DNA of 60,660 nt from a virus. Shown here piece by piece: positions 50,507 to 58,609 of the stretch. A program made the translations under genes and the position numbers. The stretch covers positions 1-60,660 of IMG/VR virus record IMGVR_UViG_3300046313_000786, one strand, 5' to 3'. Each line of letters opens with the position of its first letter. Position 1 is the stretch's first letter. A model generated the notes under the pieces. It made no database searches, was not told where the DNA came from, and saw nothing but the letters and a program-made list of their open reading frames with translations.

Positions 50507-51829
50507 ATGAACTTATTTGAAAACTGGGGCGAAACGAAAGAAGTCCTATTAACTGGCCTATCCGGCGAAAAGCGTAAAGTTGTTGATACACTTTTGGAAA
50601 ACCAAAAGACTTACAACCTAAACGAGTCTGCAGCTAGCGGTTCTATCGCTGCTCAAGATATCGCTGGTTTCCGTAACATCTTGATCCCTATGATCCGTCG
50701 TATCATTCCTGGTACAATCGCAACTGAACTAGTTGGCGTTCAGCCAATGAAAGCTCCAGTTGGTATCGTGTACTCGATGCGTTACAAGTACAATGAGACT
50801 CTAGCAGCTCCTGGTACCGTAACAGCTGGTGAAGAAATGTTTGGTAATGCAGAGCCAGTGCGTCGTTACTACTCTGGCGCTACTGATGCAGCTGTTGCAG
50901 CTGGCGCTTCTGGTATCGATTCTGGTTCTGGTCAGCCAAACATCTCTGGTGTTCCATCTGGTCAAGGTTGGGGCGCTAATGCTGGTCACTCTGCACTAGA
51001 TGGCTGTACAACTGGTGGTTCTGGTGGTACAATGGAAGGTTCTGGCGGCCGTAAGGTTTCCCTAGAACTAGTATCTCAGGCTGTTGAATCCAAGAGCCGT
51101 AAATTGCAAACAGGTTGGACAATCGAAGCTATGCAAGATTTGAACAGCCAACACGGCATGAACATCGAAACAGAAATGACAACAGGTATGTCTGCTGAAA
51201 TCGTTCAAGAAATTGACAACGAAATCATCAGCGACTTGCTAGCACTAGCTGGTACTGTTGCAAACTGGGACGGCGCTCTACCATCCGCAGCTGGTTACTA
51301 TCGTCCAACATTCGGTGGCGATCGTTTTGCTCAATTGGGCATCTTGATCAACTACGTAGCGAATGAAATCGGTCGCAAGACACGTCGTGGCACTGCTAAC
51401 TTCATCGTTGTTTCTCCAATGATCGTTTCCATCCTTCAATCTGCTGCTAAGTCCGTCTTCGCACCAGCTATCGATGGTTCTTTCAAAGGTCCAAATAACA
51501 CAATGCTAGTTGGTACATTGAACGGCTCTATCAAGGTGTACTCTTACCTATGGAATCAAACTCAGGCAACTGATGTTGGTGGTACAGGTGATGATGAAAT
51601 CTTGGTTGGTTACAAAGGTGGAAATGGCGAGCAGGACGCAGGCTACTTCTACTGCCCATATGTTCCATTGATGTCTACTGGTGTGATCATGAATCCAGTG
51701 ACGATGCAGCCGGTAATGAGTTTGATGACTCGTTACGCAAAAGCTCAATTTACAAGCACCACAACCTCTTTGGGTAACAGTGCTGACTACTACGGCAAGA
51801 TCACTTGCTCTAACGTGTCGTTTGCTTAA
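50507..51829 (+). CDS. 23: Major capsid protein gp23
   Basis: 440 residues with AAAGGAAAATTGAA before the ATG. The N terminus ends in LNESA: cleavage after E40 by gp21 would give the mature protein starting SAASG. Family landmarks: AGFRNILIPMIRRIIPGTIA, GVQPMKAPVGIVYSMRY, and GGRKVSLELVSQAVESKSRK, then the MTTGMSAEIVQEIDNEI region. The HK97-like fold forms the capsid. Codon use is strongly biased, as expected for the most abundant protein. It shares this bias with the 1391-residue fibre. A terminator follows. Confidence 0.96.
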   Translation: MNLFENWGETKEVLLTGLSGEKRKVVDTLLENQKTYNLNESAASGSIAAQDIAGFRNILIPMIRRIIPGTIATELVGVQPMKAPVGIVYSMRYKYNETLAAPGTVTAGEEMFGNAEPVRRYYSGATDAAVAAGASGIDSGSGQPNISGVPSGQGWGANAGHSALDGCTTGGSGGTMEGSGGRKVSLELVSQAVESKSRKLQTGWTIEAMQDLNSQHGMNIETEMTTGMSAEIVQEIDNEIISDLLALAGTVANWDGALPSAAGYYRPTFGGDRFAQLGILINYVANEIGRKTRRGTANFIVVSPMIVSILQSAAKSVFAPAIDGSFKGPNNTMLVGTLNGSIKVYSYLWNQTQATDVGGTGDDEILVGYKGGNGEQDAGYFYCPYVPLMSTGVIMNPVTMQPVMSLMTRYAKAQFTSTTTSLGNSADYYGKITCSNVSFA

Positions 51830-51848
51830 TCGCTGACACCGCGTAAAC

Positions 51849-51875
51849 AAAGGGAGATTTCGGTCTCCCTTTTCT
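51849..51875 (+). terminator. Terminator after gp23
   Basis: Perfect 9-bp stem AAAGGGAGA/TCTCCCTTT with a TTTCGG loop, followed by TCTTT. The stretch to 52079 holds no gene I can see, but a minus-strand late promoter core at 52035. Confidence 0.85.
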
Positions 51876-52034
51876 TTATATGCTAGCTAATAGTGTTGCA
51901 TCCAACAATAAAATCCTATAAAATATGTAGACGATGTGAATTAAAAGTAATAGTTATTTAATCAACATTTACAAATGTCTACACACCACCCAATTGTATT
52001 CTTACCCTTGGTTTTTATATTATTACCTGACTAG

Positions 52035-52042
52035 TATTTATA
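52035..52042 (-). promoter_or_regulatory. Minus-strand TATAAATA with no gene
   Basis: A perfect late promoter core reading toward the 3' end of gp23, with no minus-strand gene nearby. It may give antisense RNA or be chance in AT-rich sequence. The site sits in the palindrome AGTATTTATACT. Confidence 0.35.
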
Positions 52043-52079
52043 CTAAGTACTACTACAAGAATCAACACTAGTATTAGCC

Positions 52080-53204
52080 ATGACTCGAAAATATGACAGA
52101 TATCCTAATTTACTCTGGTTTATTGAACAACAGCTTGATTACACCATATTAACATCTCCTGTACCGATGCCACTACTAACAACTACTCACCTGACAATAC
52201 GTTGCAATAAATGTGATACCATAAAAGAAGATTGTAAAATTTTGCGCTTAATTCATGTTAATGAGCATCATGGGACTAGGGGATGTTCAAATTGCCGAGA
52301 AATAGAGAAAAAAACCCAATCATCCATACGCACTCAAGAGTTGTTGGATAATATCAACCAAACATATAATGTTGAGTTGGTTGGATCTATACCGAAGAAT
52401 CGCGCGATACGAACCACATTCAAATCACATAGTTGTGGTCACGAGTTTTCTTCTACAATAGAAAACATACTCTTGCATGGCACTACGTTGTGTAAGAAGT
52501 GCTCCAAGCAAGTTCATAGTGACAAGCTACGAGTTGCTGCAAGACAAAAGCTTATATTAGATGTACAACATGATGCTGCTACGTATGCGGCATACGAACA
52601 TAGGGTGCGACTGATGACTGAATCTAACTGGAAGCAGTACAAACCCCTAATTAACCCACACAATTTATCGCGCACATCCTCGGCGTTAAAATCTGGTCAC
52701 CACCTTGATCACTTAATCTCTGTGCGATTAGGTTACCAGTTGCGATTGTCGCCAGATATTGTTAGTAGTGTTGAAAACCTAACAATGATTGATTGGAATG
52801 CAAATTTAAGTGCACGAGAGGATATCTCAATAAAGCTAAAACTTGTTCCACACTTGATTGACAATCTAACTGAATTAGTTACCAAATATAGTGATATATT
52901 GCAGCTGTCAGAGGTGGGGTGTGTATCTGCTACAGATCAGTATCAACAATCTGAGTACTTCCAACTATTTCCATATTTGGAACACAAAGCACCTGGCAGG
53001 ACAAAATTAAAAACTCACCAACAATTTGTAGATAATGTGCAATTGGTCCAACCTGATCTGACAGTAGTTGGGCGCTATGTCAATAGTTACACTAAACTAG
53101 CAATTCGTTGCAATAACGGTCATGTGTGGGATGGTAGACCCAATGGTATCCTTCATAAAGGTCACGGGTGTCCTGTGTGTGCTCGAACCAAAAAGCAAAA
53201 CTGA
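52080..53204 (+). CDS. HNH homing endonuclease with zinc ribbons, copy 1
   Basis: 374 residues. Two zinc-ribbon pairs in the N-terminal half (CNKCD...CSNC and CGHEF...CKKC), then the HNH segment HHLDHLISVRLGYQLRLSPD with ENLTMIDWNANLS, and a C-terminal ribbon CNNGHVW...GCPVCAR. The arrangement parallels the next gene and the HNH endonuclease inside split intein 3. It is a free-standing selfish endonuclease between the gp23 terminator and the GroES gene. No promoter was found on its own strand; expression may rely on transcription passing the gp23 terminator. Confidence 0.75.
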   Translation: MTRKYDRYPNLLWFIEQQLDYTILTSPVPMPLLTTTHLTIRCNKCDTIKEDCKILRLIHVNEHHGTRGCSNCREIEKKTQSSIRTQELLDNINQTYNVELVGSIPKNRAIRTTFKSHSCGHEFSSTIENILLHGTTLCKKCSKQVHSDKLRVAARQKLILDVQHDAATYAAYEHRVRLMTESNWKQYKPLINPHNLSRTSSALKSGHHLDHLISVRLGYQLRLSPDIVSSVENLTMIDWNANLSAREDISIKLKLVPHLIDNLTELVTKYSDILQLSEVGCVSATDQYQQSEYFQLFPYLEHKAPGRTKLKTHQQFVDNVQLVQPDLTVVGRYVNSYTKLAIRCNNGHVWDGRPNGILHKGHGCPVCARTKKQN

Positions 53205-53227
53205 ATAATAGTCAATATCGTTACCAC

Positions 53228-54361
53228 ATGCGAACAACAAATATAGCCAAATTGCAGCAAGTTGATGCGAATATTCGTGCATTCTTCACCTCTCTCAGGT
53301 ACCAACCTATTGATACTGATACACTCCTTCACACAGGAATGAGTATTGATATTCAATGTGAAGAATGTTCTGCAGTATTGCAACATCAGCGAATATCGAA
53401 GTTTCAATATATCTACAAGCATTATGGCACTCGTGCATGCCCAGCTTGCAAACTGATTTCACAAGATGTTGCACGAGTTCAGAGAATCCAGTCATTCATT
53501 ACTCAATTAGAGCAGGACACGTCGCTACGGTTAGTTGACCACAGTACACTCCCGCAATCAAATACAGACAAGCACTTGTATAAATCTACTATTTGTGGTC
53601 ACACATTTCTATCCACCATTGATAACATAAGAGCGAATAACCCAACCGTGTGCTCTGCTTGTTCTAGATTGCAGGCAAACAATAAGATTCGTGATACGTA
53701 CAAAGCCAAATCGATTGCAACAAAACTAGTAACTCCAACACTATCAGGATACGCGAAGGCTGTTCGATCCGTTACTGAATCAACATATCGTCAGCACAGG
53801 TTAGTAATTAACCCCAACAATCATCAGCGTAGCCACGCTAAACATAAAACCGGCTATCAACTTGACCACATCATTCCCGTTAGGTTAGGGTATGAACTTC
53901 GTTTATCGCCTGACATTATTGGAGGCATTGATAATCTACAGATGTTGGACTGGGAAACAAATATTAAAGTGCAGGAGTTTTTAGACAGGAAGATTCATTT
54001 AGTGCCAAATACCAAACAACAGCTGCACCAACTGTGTGTGCAATACCCTCACATTGCATTCGATGGAGCTAATATCACACTCGCTCGTGAGTATTTGGAG
54101 AGTGACTACTATTTAAATTTTCCGTTTTTGGAATTTACAGCATCAAATAAGAACAAGCGACTAACTCAACAACAATTCGTTGATAGAGTTGCAGTTAAAT
54201 CACCAACTATAGCAGTTATTGGTCATTATGTTAATAGTGTATCGAAAATAGAAGTGCAGTGTACTGTATGCAATCACTTCTGGGCAGGTTGGTCTGGAGA
54301 TTTAATGCGAGGTCACGGTTGCCCAGTATGTGCTCGATCTAAGAAAGTAAAAAATGTATAA
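53228..54361 (+). CDS. HNH homing endonuclease with zinc ribbons, copy 2
   Basis: 377 residues from the ATG at 53228, chosen because it falls after the preceding stop; an in-frame ATG at 53168 would overlap copy 1. Same layout as copy 1: N-terminal ribbons (CEECSAV...CPACK and CGHTF...CSACS), HNH segment YQLDHIIPVRLGYELRLSPD with DNLQMLDWETN, and a C-terminal ribbon (CTVCNHFWAG...GCPVCAR). The two are clearly paralogous but diverged throughout, so the duplication is not recent, or they arrived separately. It overlaps the next gene by eight bases. Confidence 0.75.
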   Translation: MRTTNIAKLQQVDANIRAFFTSLRYQPIDTDTLLHTGMSIDIQCEECSAVLQHQRISKFQYIYKHYGTRACPACKLISQDVARVQRIQSFITQLEQDTSLRLVDHSTLPQSNTDKHLYKSTICGHTFLSTIDNIRANNPTVCSACSRLQANNKIRDTYKAKSIATKLVTPTLSGYAKAVRSVTESTYRQHRLVINPNNHQRSHAKHKTGYQLDHIIPVRLGYELRLSPDIIGGIDNLQMLDWETNIKVQEFLDRKIHLVPNTKQQLHQLCVQYPHIAFDGANITLAREYLESDYYLNFPFLEFTASNKNKRLTQQQFVDRVAVKSPTIAVIGHYVNSVSKIEVQCTVCNHFWAGWSGDLMRGHGCPVCARSKKVKNV

Positions 54362-55664
54362 TCACACACTATCTCCTGATAATGCAGCATTGTTTGAAGC
54401 AATGCTGATATCCCTTACATCACCTCTTACACGGATGGTTGATAAACACTTAATCAAATGTGATGTTTGTGGTCACGAATTTACTGCAACACCAATATCT
54501 AAAGCAGCTAACTATAAAAAACACGGTGCAGGGGGGTGTCCAAAATGCACTGCAGCAAATCGGTCCGCTGCTTTAACTGGTAAGAAGTCTACAAAACCGT
54601 TTCAAGTATTTTGGGATCAACTCAGTTCCCGTCTCCAGGGGACTCCAGTCGACATCACTGCTGTAAAGCAATCGTATGAAATAACTCGATCGCAGAAAGT
54701 CCGAGTTGAGTGGAAGTGTTTAACAGATGCTACCCACTCAACTTGGATTACGACGATTGCGTCAGCAGTTGAGGGGCACGGGTGCCCAGAGTGTGGGAAA
54801 GCAAAATCTGCGCTATCACGACAGTTAATGGGAAAATCTTATAGATTAACAGCGGAATTGGGCAAAGAGCTCAAATCACCAATATTACTTGGCCCGAATA
54901 AATTACCATACATTGAACTACAAGATAGGCGCGTGTCTATTGTTAGTCTTGATGATGTTGCAGAAAGTAAGTTTGGGAAATACAAGCTACGAGACACCGC
55001 TGATATTGTATTTTTTGAGGACGAGTGGAAAACTAATAAACAACTATTAGTGAAAAAAATGGATCATATCCTCGGAGTATCAACAGTTCGGTCAATATAT
55101 GCGAGACAGTGTGTAGTACGATCGATATCGAATCAGGATACTAGAGAATTATTAAACGCTGCTCATGTACAGGGATTTGTAACTGCTCAGTATTGCTATG
55201 GGTTATTTTTTAACGATGAATTGTTGGCAGTACAAACATTCTCTGCCCCTCGAGTTCTTATGTCACAAGGTGCTGAACCAAATACATATGAACTGATCCG
55301 ATACGCAACGCGGGAAGATGTTCGAGTAGTTGGTGGAGCATCCAAATTACTAAAGGCATTTGTTGTAGAGCACTCTCCAAAGCTAATCTTTAGTCTAAGC
55401 GACAACAGATGGAGCGAAGGTAACCTATATCAACGATTGGGGTTTGTTAAGAAGGCTATTAACCCCCCTGATTATTTCTATATTGTTGATGGAGTACGCA
55501 AACACAGGTGGGGATTTCGCAAAGATAAGCTTCGCGATAATCCAAGTGTTAACTGGGATGCGACTCGTACTGAATATGATATGGTTCTCAACGATTTGCA
55601 TATCGATCGTGTGTGGGGCAAAGGGACAACTCGGTGGGATTTGGTGTTGCAACCTGTTGCATAA
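54354..55664 (+). CDS. Zinc-ribbon, nuclease-like and GNAT-like fusion protein
   Basis: 436 residues. N terminus: ribbons CDVCGHEF...GCPKC and CLTDATH...GCPECGK, close in style to the two HNH genes before it. Middle: a segment IVFFEDEWKTNKQLLVKKM then LGVSTVRSIYARQC, a pattern I recall from widespread phage proteins that resemble Vsr/PDDEXK-like endonucleases. C terminus: NAAHVQGFVTAQYCYGLFFN then LIRYATREDVRVVGGASKLL and LSDNRWSEGNLYQRLGFV, with a GNAT/Mom-like look. I read it as a probable homing-type endonuclease carrying an acyltransferase-like domain; no reaction is shown. Confidence 0.55.
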   Translation: MYNHTLSPDNAALFEAMLISLTSPLTRMVDKHLIKCDVCGHEFTATPISKAANYKKHGAGGCPKCTAANRSAALTGKKSTKPFQVFWDQLSSRLQGTPVDITAVKQSYEITRSQKVRVEWKCLTDATHSTWITTIASAVEGHGCPECGKAKSALSRQLMGKSYRLTAELGKELKSPILLGPNKLPYIELQDRRVSIVSLDDVAESKFGKYKLRDTADIVFFEDEWKTNKQLLVKKMDHILGVSTVRSIYARQCVVRSISNQDTRELLNAAHVQGFVTAQYCYGLFFNDELLAVQTFSAPRVLMSQGAEPNTYELIRYATREDVRVVGGASKLLKAFVVEHSPKLIFSLSDNRWSEGNLYQRLGFVKKAINPPDYFYIVDGVRKHRWGFRKDKLRDNPSVNWDATRTEYDMVLNDLHIDRVWGKGTTRWDLVLQPVA

Positions 55665-55705
55665 ATCTGTGACTATATATTTCACAACAATCAGACTCTT
55701 ATACT

Positions 55706-55993
55706 ATGCAAATCAAACCTCTCCACGACTTCGTTACTATTAAACCTGATGTGCCTGAAACCGTCTCAAGTGGTGGCATTGTACTGGTACAGAAGAAGCC
55801 AGAACAAGTTACAGAGACAGGTACGGTAGTAGAAGTGGGACCTGGTATTCACATTGATGGACGATTTGATGAGATGGTCATTAAGGCTGGTGACCGTGTT
55901 TTGTTTAACAAAGGGACTGGCCAAACCGTTACAGTTGATGGCCAGCAAGTATTATTTTTGAAACAGCGTGATGTGATGGGTATTTTGCGCTAA
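55706..55993 (+). CDS. GroES-like co-chaperonin
   Basis: 95 residues, full GroES length. Starts MQIKPLHDFVTIKPD; contains the mobile-loop region ETVSSGGIVLV, then GTVVEVGPGIHIDGR and KAGDRVLFNKGTGQTV, ending DVMGILR. T4 replaces host GroES by gp31 so that GroEL can fold gp23; here the protein is a recognisable GroES rather than a gp31 type. Location shortly after gp23 fits the same role in capsid folding. It converges with the minus-strand gene ending at 55990 (four-base overlap). Confidence 0.92.
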   Translation: MQIKPLHDFVTIKPDVPETVSSGGIVLVQKKPEQVTETGTVVEVGPGIHIDGRFDEMVIKAGDRVLFNKGTGQTVTVDGQQVLFLKQRDVMGILR

Positions 55994-56232
55994 TCTTTTC
56001 CAAGCAGTTCCCACTGCTGCTCATCGACGAAGTGCATCTGACCATCATCTTCGATTGATCTCCATTTAAGCTCTGGACACTCTGCGTGACGGAGCTTTAC
56101 TTTCATTGGCATAATGCAACCGCAGTTGGTACACATTTTCATAGTGCTGTTGAACTGTGGACACGCTTTGCACGTACTGTAGCGCTCTTGTGCTATTTGC
56201 ACGGTTGTAAACATGCTGCTGATTAGTGACAT
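55990..56232 (-). CDS. Small zinc-ribbon protein
   Basis: 80 residues. Two pairs of cysteines, in YSTCKACPQF and CTNCGCIMPMK, form a CxxC...CxxCxC zinc-ribbon pattern, with a further Cys-Pro in HAECPELKW. Related short proteins are common in T4-like phages without known function. Its ORF is separated by one base from the gene upstream on the same strand (56234-56515), forming a small operon with it. Confidence 0.65.
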   Translation of the reverse strand: MSLISSMFTTVQIAQERYSTCKACPQFNSTMKMCTNCGCIMPMKVKLRHAECPELKWRSIEDDGQMHFVDEQQWELLGKD

Positions 56233-56233
56233 A

Positions 56234-56515
56234 TTACACTATAGGTTGTACAACGCTTACAGGCATCTTATGGAGGTGCAATATTCCGTTAATTAGTGAA
56301 AATGCTGTTGATGATAATCCGTGTTGCATAATACCTAATTCTTCATCAGATAGTACTACACCAGTCGGCGTAACACGATAGTTGACGTGAAAGCGATCTA
56401 GTGCTTGTATCAGTGAGTTACCTGGATTAGTTGCATCAACGGCGTACCCAGTTGATTGCAGCACTTGAGTGCCACCCCCACAGCAGCTTGATTTATTGAT
56501 AAATGTGAATTTCAT
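56234..56515 (-). CDS. Small unknown protein
   Basis: 93 residues from the ATG at 56515, where the sequence begins MKFTFINKSSCCGGGTQVL; an in-frame ATG at 56557 would add 14 hydrophobic residues. The CC at residues 11-12 is followed by Gly-rich sequence; the rest is a compact alpha/beta-looking domain without motif. It lies between PhoH and the zinc-ribbon gene in one minus-strand group, so it is probably early or middle expressed. Start choice is uncertain: neither ATG has a clear binding site. Confidence 0.5.
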   Translation of the reverse strand: MKFTFINKSSCCGGGTQVLQSTGYAVDATNPGNSLIQALDRFHVNYRVTPTGVVLSDEELGIMQHGLSSTAFSLINGILHLHKMPVSVVQPIV

Positions 56516-56599
56516 ATTAAAATCTGGAAAAAATTGTATAACTAACAGCGATGGCATCTCGTTAGCAGACGCAGTTGTACCATCGCTGGCTGGCTTTGA

Positions 56600-57433
56600 T
56601 TAGAACCCAAATTCCTCGCAAGTTACTATCCAGTCTTTGGTCAGCGAGCTGCGAACTATATCATCAGGAGTGTAATAAACTTCACTAAAGTGTTTCATAG
56701 CTCTAGCAACTTTGATAAAATCTTGAAAGGCACTTTTATCTGTCTTGGAGTGGATCAAATCCGTCTGTCTAAAATCTCCACAGAAGATAACTTTTGACCG
56801 ATGTCCCACGCGAGTCATAAGGGTATATATTTCTGACCAATTAAAATTCTGAATTTCATCTGCGATGATAATAGAATCATCCAGTGAAATTCCTCGCAGT
56901 GCCATTGTTGATAGAAACCGTGCGTGTCCAGCTTCTTTCAATCTATCCCAAGCATCTGCACGTTTGAATAGCATCTGGCAAATCTCTTTATACGGAAGCT
57001 CAAATACCTCCATCTTTTCTTCCAAGCTACCAGGTAAAAATCCAACATCTCGTCCACTTTGTACTGAACTTCGAACCACTACTACCCGTTCAAAAGAGTT
57101 ATCTTTGCGGAGTACCTCTTCAATTGCTTTATACATTGGCATAGTTGTTTTTCCGGTTCCTGCAGATCCAAAACACCCTATGAAGTAATCTCCCCTATTA
57201 TACATTTCGACGAATTTTGCTTGGTTGTCAGTTAGAGGTGTCAGTGTAGTTAAATGATCTAATTTAAGTCTCAGAGCATTGCTAACTACAGGTTGATGCC
57301 GATTTCTCCGCTCTTCATTTTCTACCTGCTCTACTCGTCGTTCAAAACCAGATGGTCGAGTATCACTGTGCTCAACTGGGGCAATTTCATGTAAGAGAGC
57401 TGAGTGTTTTTGTCGTTTATTGCTTGATGCCAT
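56600..57433 (-). CDS. phoH: PhoH-like ATPase
   Basis: 277 residues. The P-loop GSAGTGKTT is at residues 89-97, and Walker B SIIIADEIQN near 185-194; between them, VVVVRSSVQSGRDVGFLPG is a family hallmark. The 60-residue N-terminal extension is charged. PhoH-like proteins are frequent in marine T4-like phages; RNA-helicase or nuclease-associated functions have been proposed, but the phage role is unsettled. No late promoter was seen upstream, so it is probably early or middle expressed. Confidence 0.9.
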   Translation of the reverse strand: MASSNKRQKHSALLHEIAPVEHSDTRPSGFERRVEQVENEERRNRHQPVVSNALRLKLDHLTTLTPLTDNQAKFVEMYNRGDYFIGCFGSAGTGKTTMPMYKAIEEVLRKDNSFERVVVVRSSVQSGRDVGFLPGSLEEKMEVFELPYKEICQMLFKRADAWDRLKEAGHARFLSTMALRGISLDDSIIIADEIQNFNWSEIYTLMTRVGHRSKVIFCGDFRQTDLIHSKTDKSAFQDFIKVARAMKHFSEVYYTPDDIVRSSLTKDWIVTCEEFGF

Positions 57434-57488
57434 GTGCGCGTTTCCAAATTTTGATTAAACAGTCTCTTTTATTATTCGACTGTTGCGT

Positions 57489-57944
57489 TTATGCTGAGGG
57501 TTTACTGAGATTTGGTTGAGGTGGTGGTAGAGTTGGTGGAGCCTCCTGTTGCTGCTGCGCCTGTTGTGTAGGCTTCTGCTGTGTATTCTTATCAATATCT
57601 ATGGCAAGTTGCTTGACGGTGATCGCCAACTCTCGCTTTGTGGTATCCGATCGAGTAGTCCAGTGGATGAGATTTTGCTCATTTTTTGCAAGCATAGATG
57701 GGGAACGTGTACCAAACTTTGCCACACGGTCTGCAGTTTCTTTTGAGGTTAGGTTCGATTTAATTTTCTCGAAATCACCAGGTTGTAGTTTCAGAACGTC
57801 ATGATATTTTGGATTAGCGAGAATCTGCAACCCAGTGATAATCGCAGCAATGCGTTTGAGTTGTTTTTCTTTGAGTTCTTCAATCCCACCTGACGTCATT
57901 GCATTGAGTAGTCTCGATAGGTATTGAGATGCGTTACTTGCCAT
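57489..57944 (-). CDS. Unknown helical protein with Gln/Pro-rich tail
   Basis: 151 residues. Helical from residue 1 to about 115 (LSRLLNAMTSGGIEELKEKQ, then LKRIAAIITGLQILANPKYH), then a low-complexity tail of Gln and Pro (QQKPTQQAQQQQEAPPTLPP). A perfect late promoter TATAAATA (minus 57966-57973) lies just upstream of the start, so it is late and may be structural. No family recognised. Confidence 0.65.
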   Translation of the reverse strand: MASNASQYLSRLLNAMTSGGIEELKEKQLKRIAAIITGLQILANPKYHDVLKLQPGDFEKIKSNLTSKETADRVAKFGTRSPSMLAKNEQNLIHWTTRSDTTKRELAITVKQLAIDIDKNTQQKPTQQAQQQQEAPPTLPPPQPNLSKPSA

Positions 57945-57965
57945 AGTGCCACGGAGTATTTGCAG

Positions 57966-57973
57966 TATTTATA
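57966..57973 (-). promoter_or_regulatory. Late promoter TATAAATA
   Basis: Perfect T4-type late core (followed by C), 22 bases ahead of the unknown helical gene at 57944 and directly after the Hsp20 terminator. Confidence 0.7.
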
Positions 57974-57981
57974 AACAAAGA

Positions 57982-58004
57982 AAGAGGAGCATTGTGCTCC
58001 TCTT
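57982..58004 (-). terminator. Terminator after the Hsp20 gene
   Basis: Perfect 10-bp stem AAGAGGAGCA/TGCTCCTCTT with a three-base loop, followed on the minus strand by TCTTTG; it lies five bases after the Hsp20 stop. Confidence 0.8.
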
Positions 58005-58008
58005 GTGA

Positions 58009-58476
58009 TTATGCTGTTAGCAGTTTATCGTGTAGCGATTTGGATGTGAGTTTTCCAATCGGTACTACCTTTGGTTTTTTAGCCTCCGGTACAATTCGAC
58101 TCACACCAATCGTTAACATTCCGTTTTCGAATGCTGCACCTACGACCTCCATATCCGCTTCAAGTTGCCAACGCCGCTCGAAGGCGCGTTGGCTGATGCC
58201 GCGATGGATGTACTGCAAATCCTTTGCATCTGTATCATCAGTCTGCTTTGCAGTTTTTACAATTAGTTGCAAGTCCTCGGTTGAAATTTCCACATCGTCT
58301 TGTGAATACCCAGCAAGAGCGAGTTGAATAACCCAGTTATCGTCCTTACGGATGATGTTTACAGGTGGGTAGTTACCGACAAAACGTCGCACTTCTGTTG
58401 AGCGTGCGTGTTCGATTTGATTTGCAATACGTTGGAAGTCGAGCAGAAATAGCCCAGCGATATCATTAGTAGTCAT
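58009..58476 (-). CDS. Small heat-shock protein (Hsp20/IbpA-like)
   Basis: 155 residues with ATAGGAG before the ATG. The alpha-crystallin domain is visible from about residue 35: YPPVNIIRKDDNWVIQLALA, GYSQDDVEISTEDLQL, RGISQRAFERRW (FxRxF-like) and the closing ENGMLTIGVSR. Phage Hsp20 homologues are found in marine T4-like phages, presumably protecting virion or host proteins during infection. With GroES nearby it forms a small chaperone cluster. It is followed by a strong terminator. Confidence 0.9.
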   Translation of the reverse strand: MTTNDIAGLFLLDFQRIANQIEHARSTEVRRFVGNYPPVNIIRKDDNWVIQLALAGYSQDDVEISTEDLQLIVKTAKQTDDTDAKDLQYIHRGISQRAFERRWQLEADMEVVGAAFENGMLTIGVSRIVPEAKKPKVVPIGKLTSKSLHDKLLTA

Positions 58477-58577
58477 TATTTTCTCCTATAGTAGCAAGTT
58501 TTGACTTTGTACGGACCCAAATAGGCATCCATACCTGTATATATTAGTACTCATCGAAGGGTGGCGTAAACTTTTCA

Positions 58578-58585
58578 CTAAATAC
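58578..58585 (+). promoter_or_regulatory. Late promoter, CTAAATAC
   Basis: Core 25 bases ahead of the open-ended structural gene at 58610, divergent from the Hsp20 gene. Confidence 0.6.
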
Positions 58586-58609
58586 TTAACAATTGCACTG
58601 TACACACTG

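Noticed and set aside
51873-52079. Search for a tRNA gene in the gp23 downstream region and other gaps
   Set aside because: Only short inverted repeats (e.g. TGTAGAC/GTCTACA) were found; no cloverleaf or CCA-end pattern. No tRNA was seen anywhere in the window.
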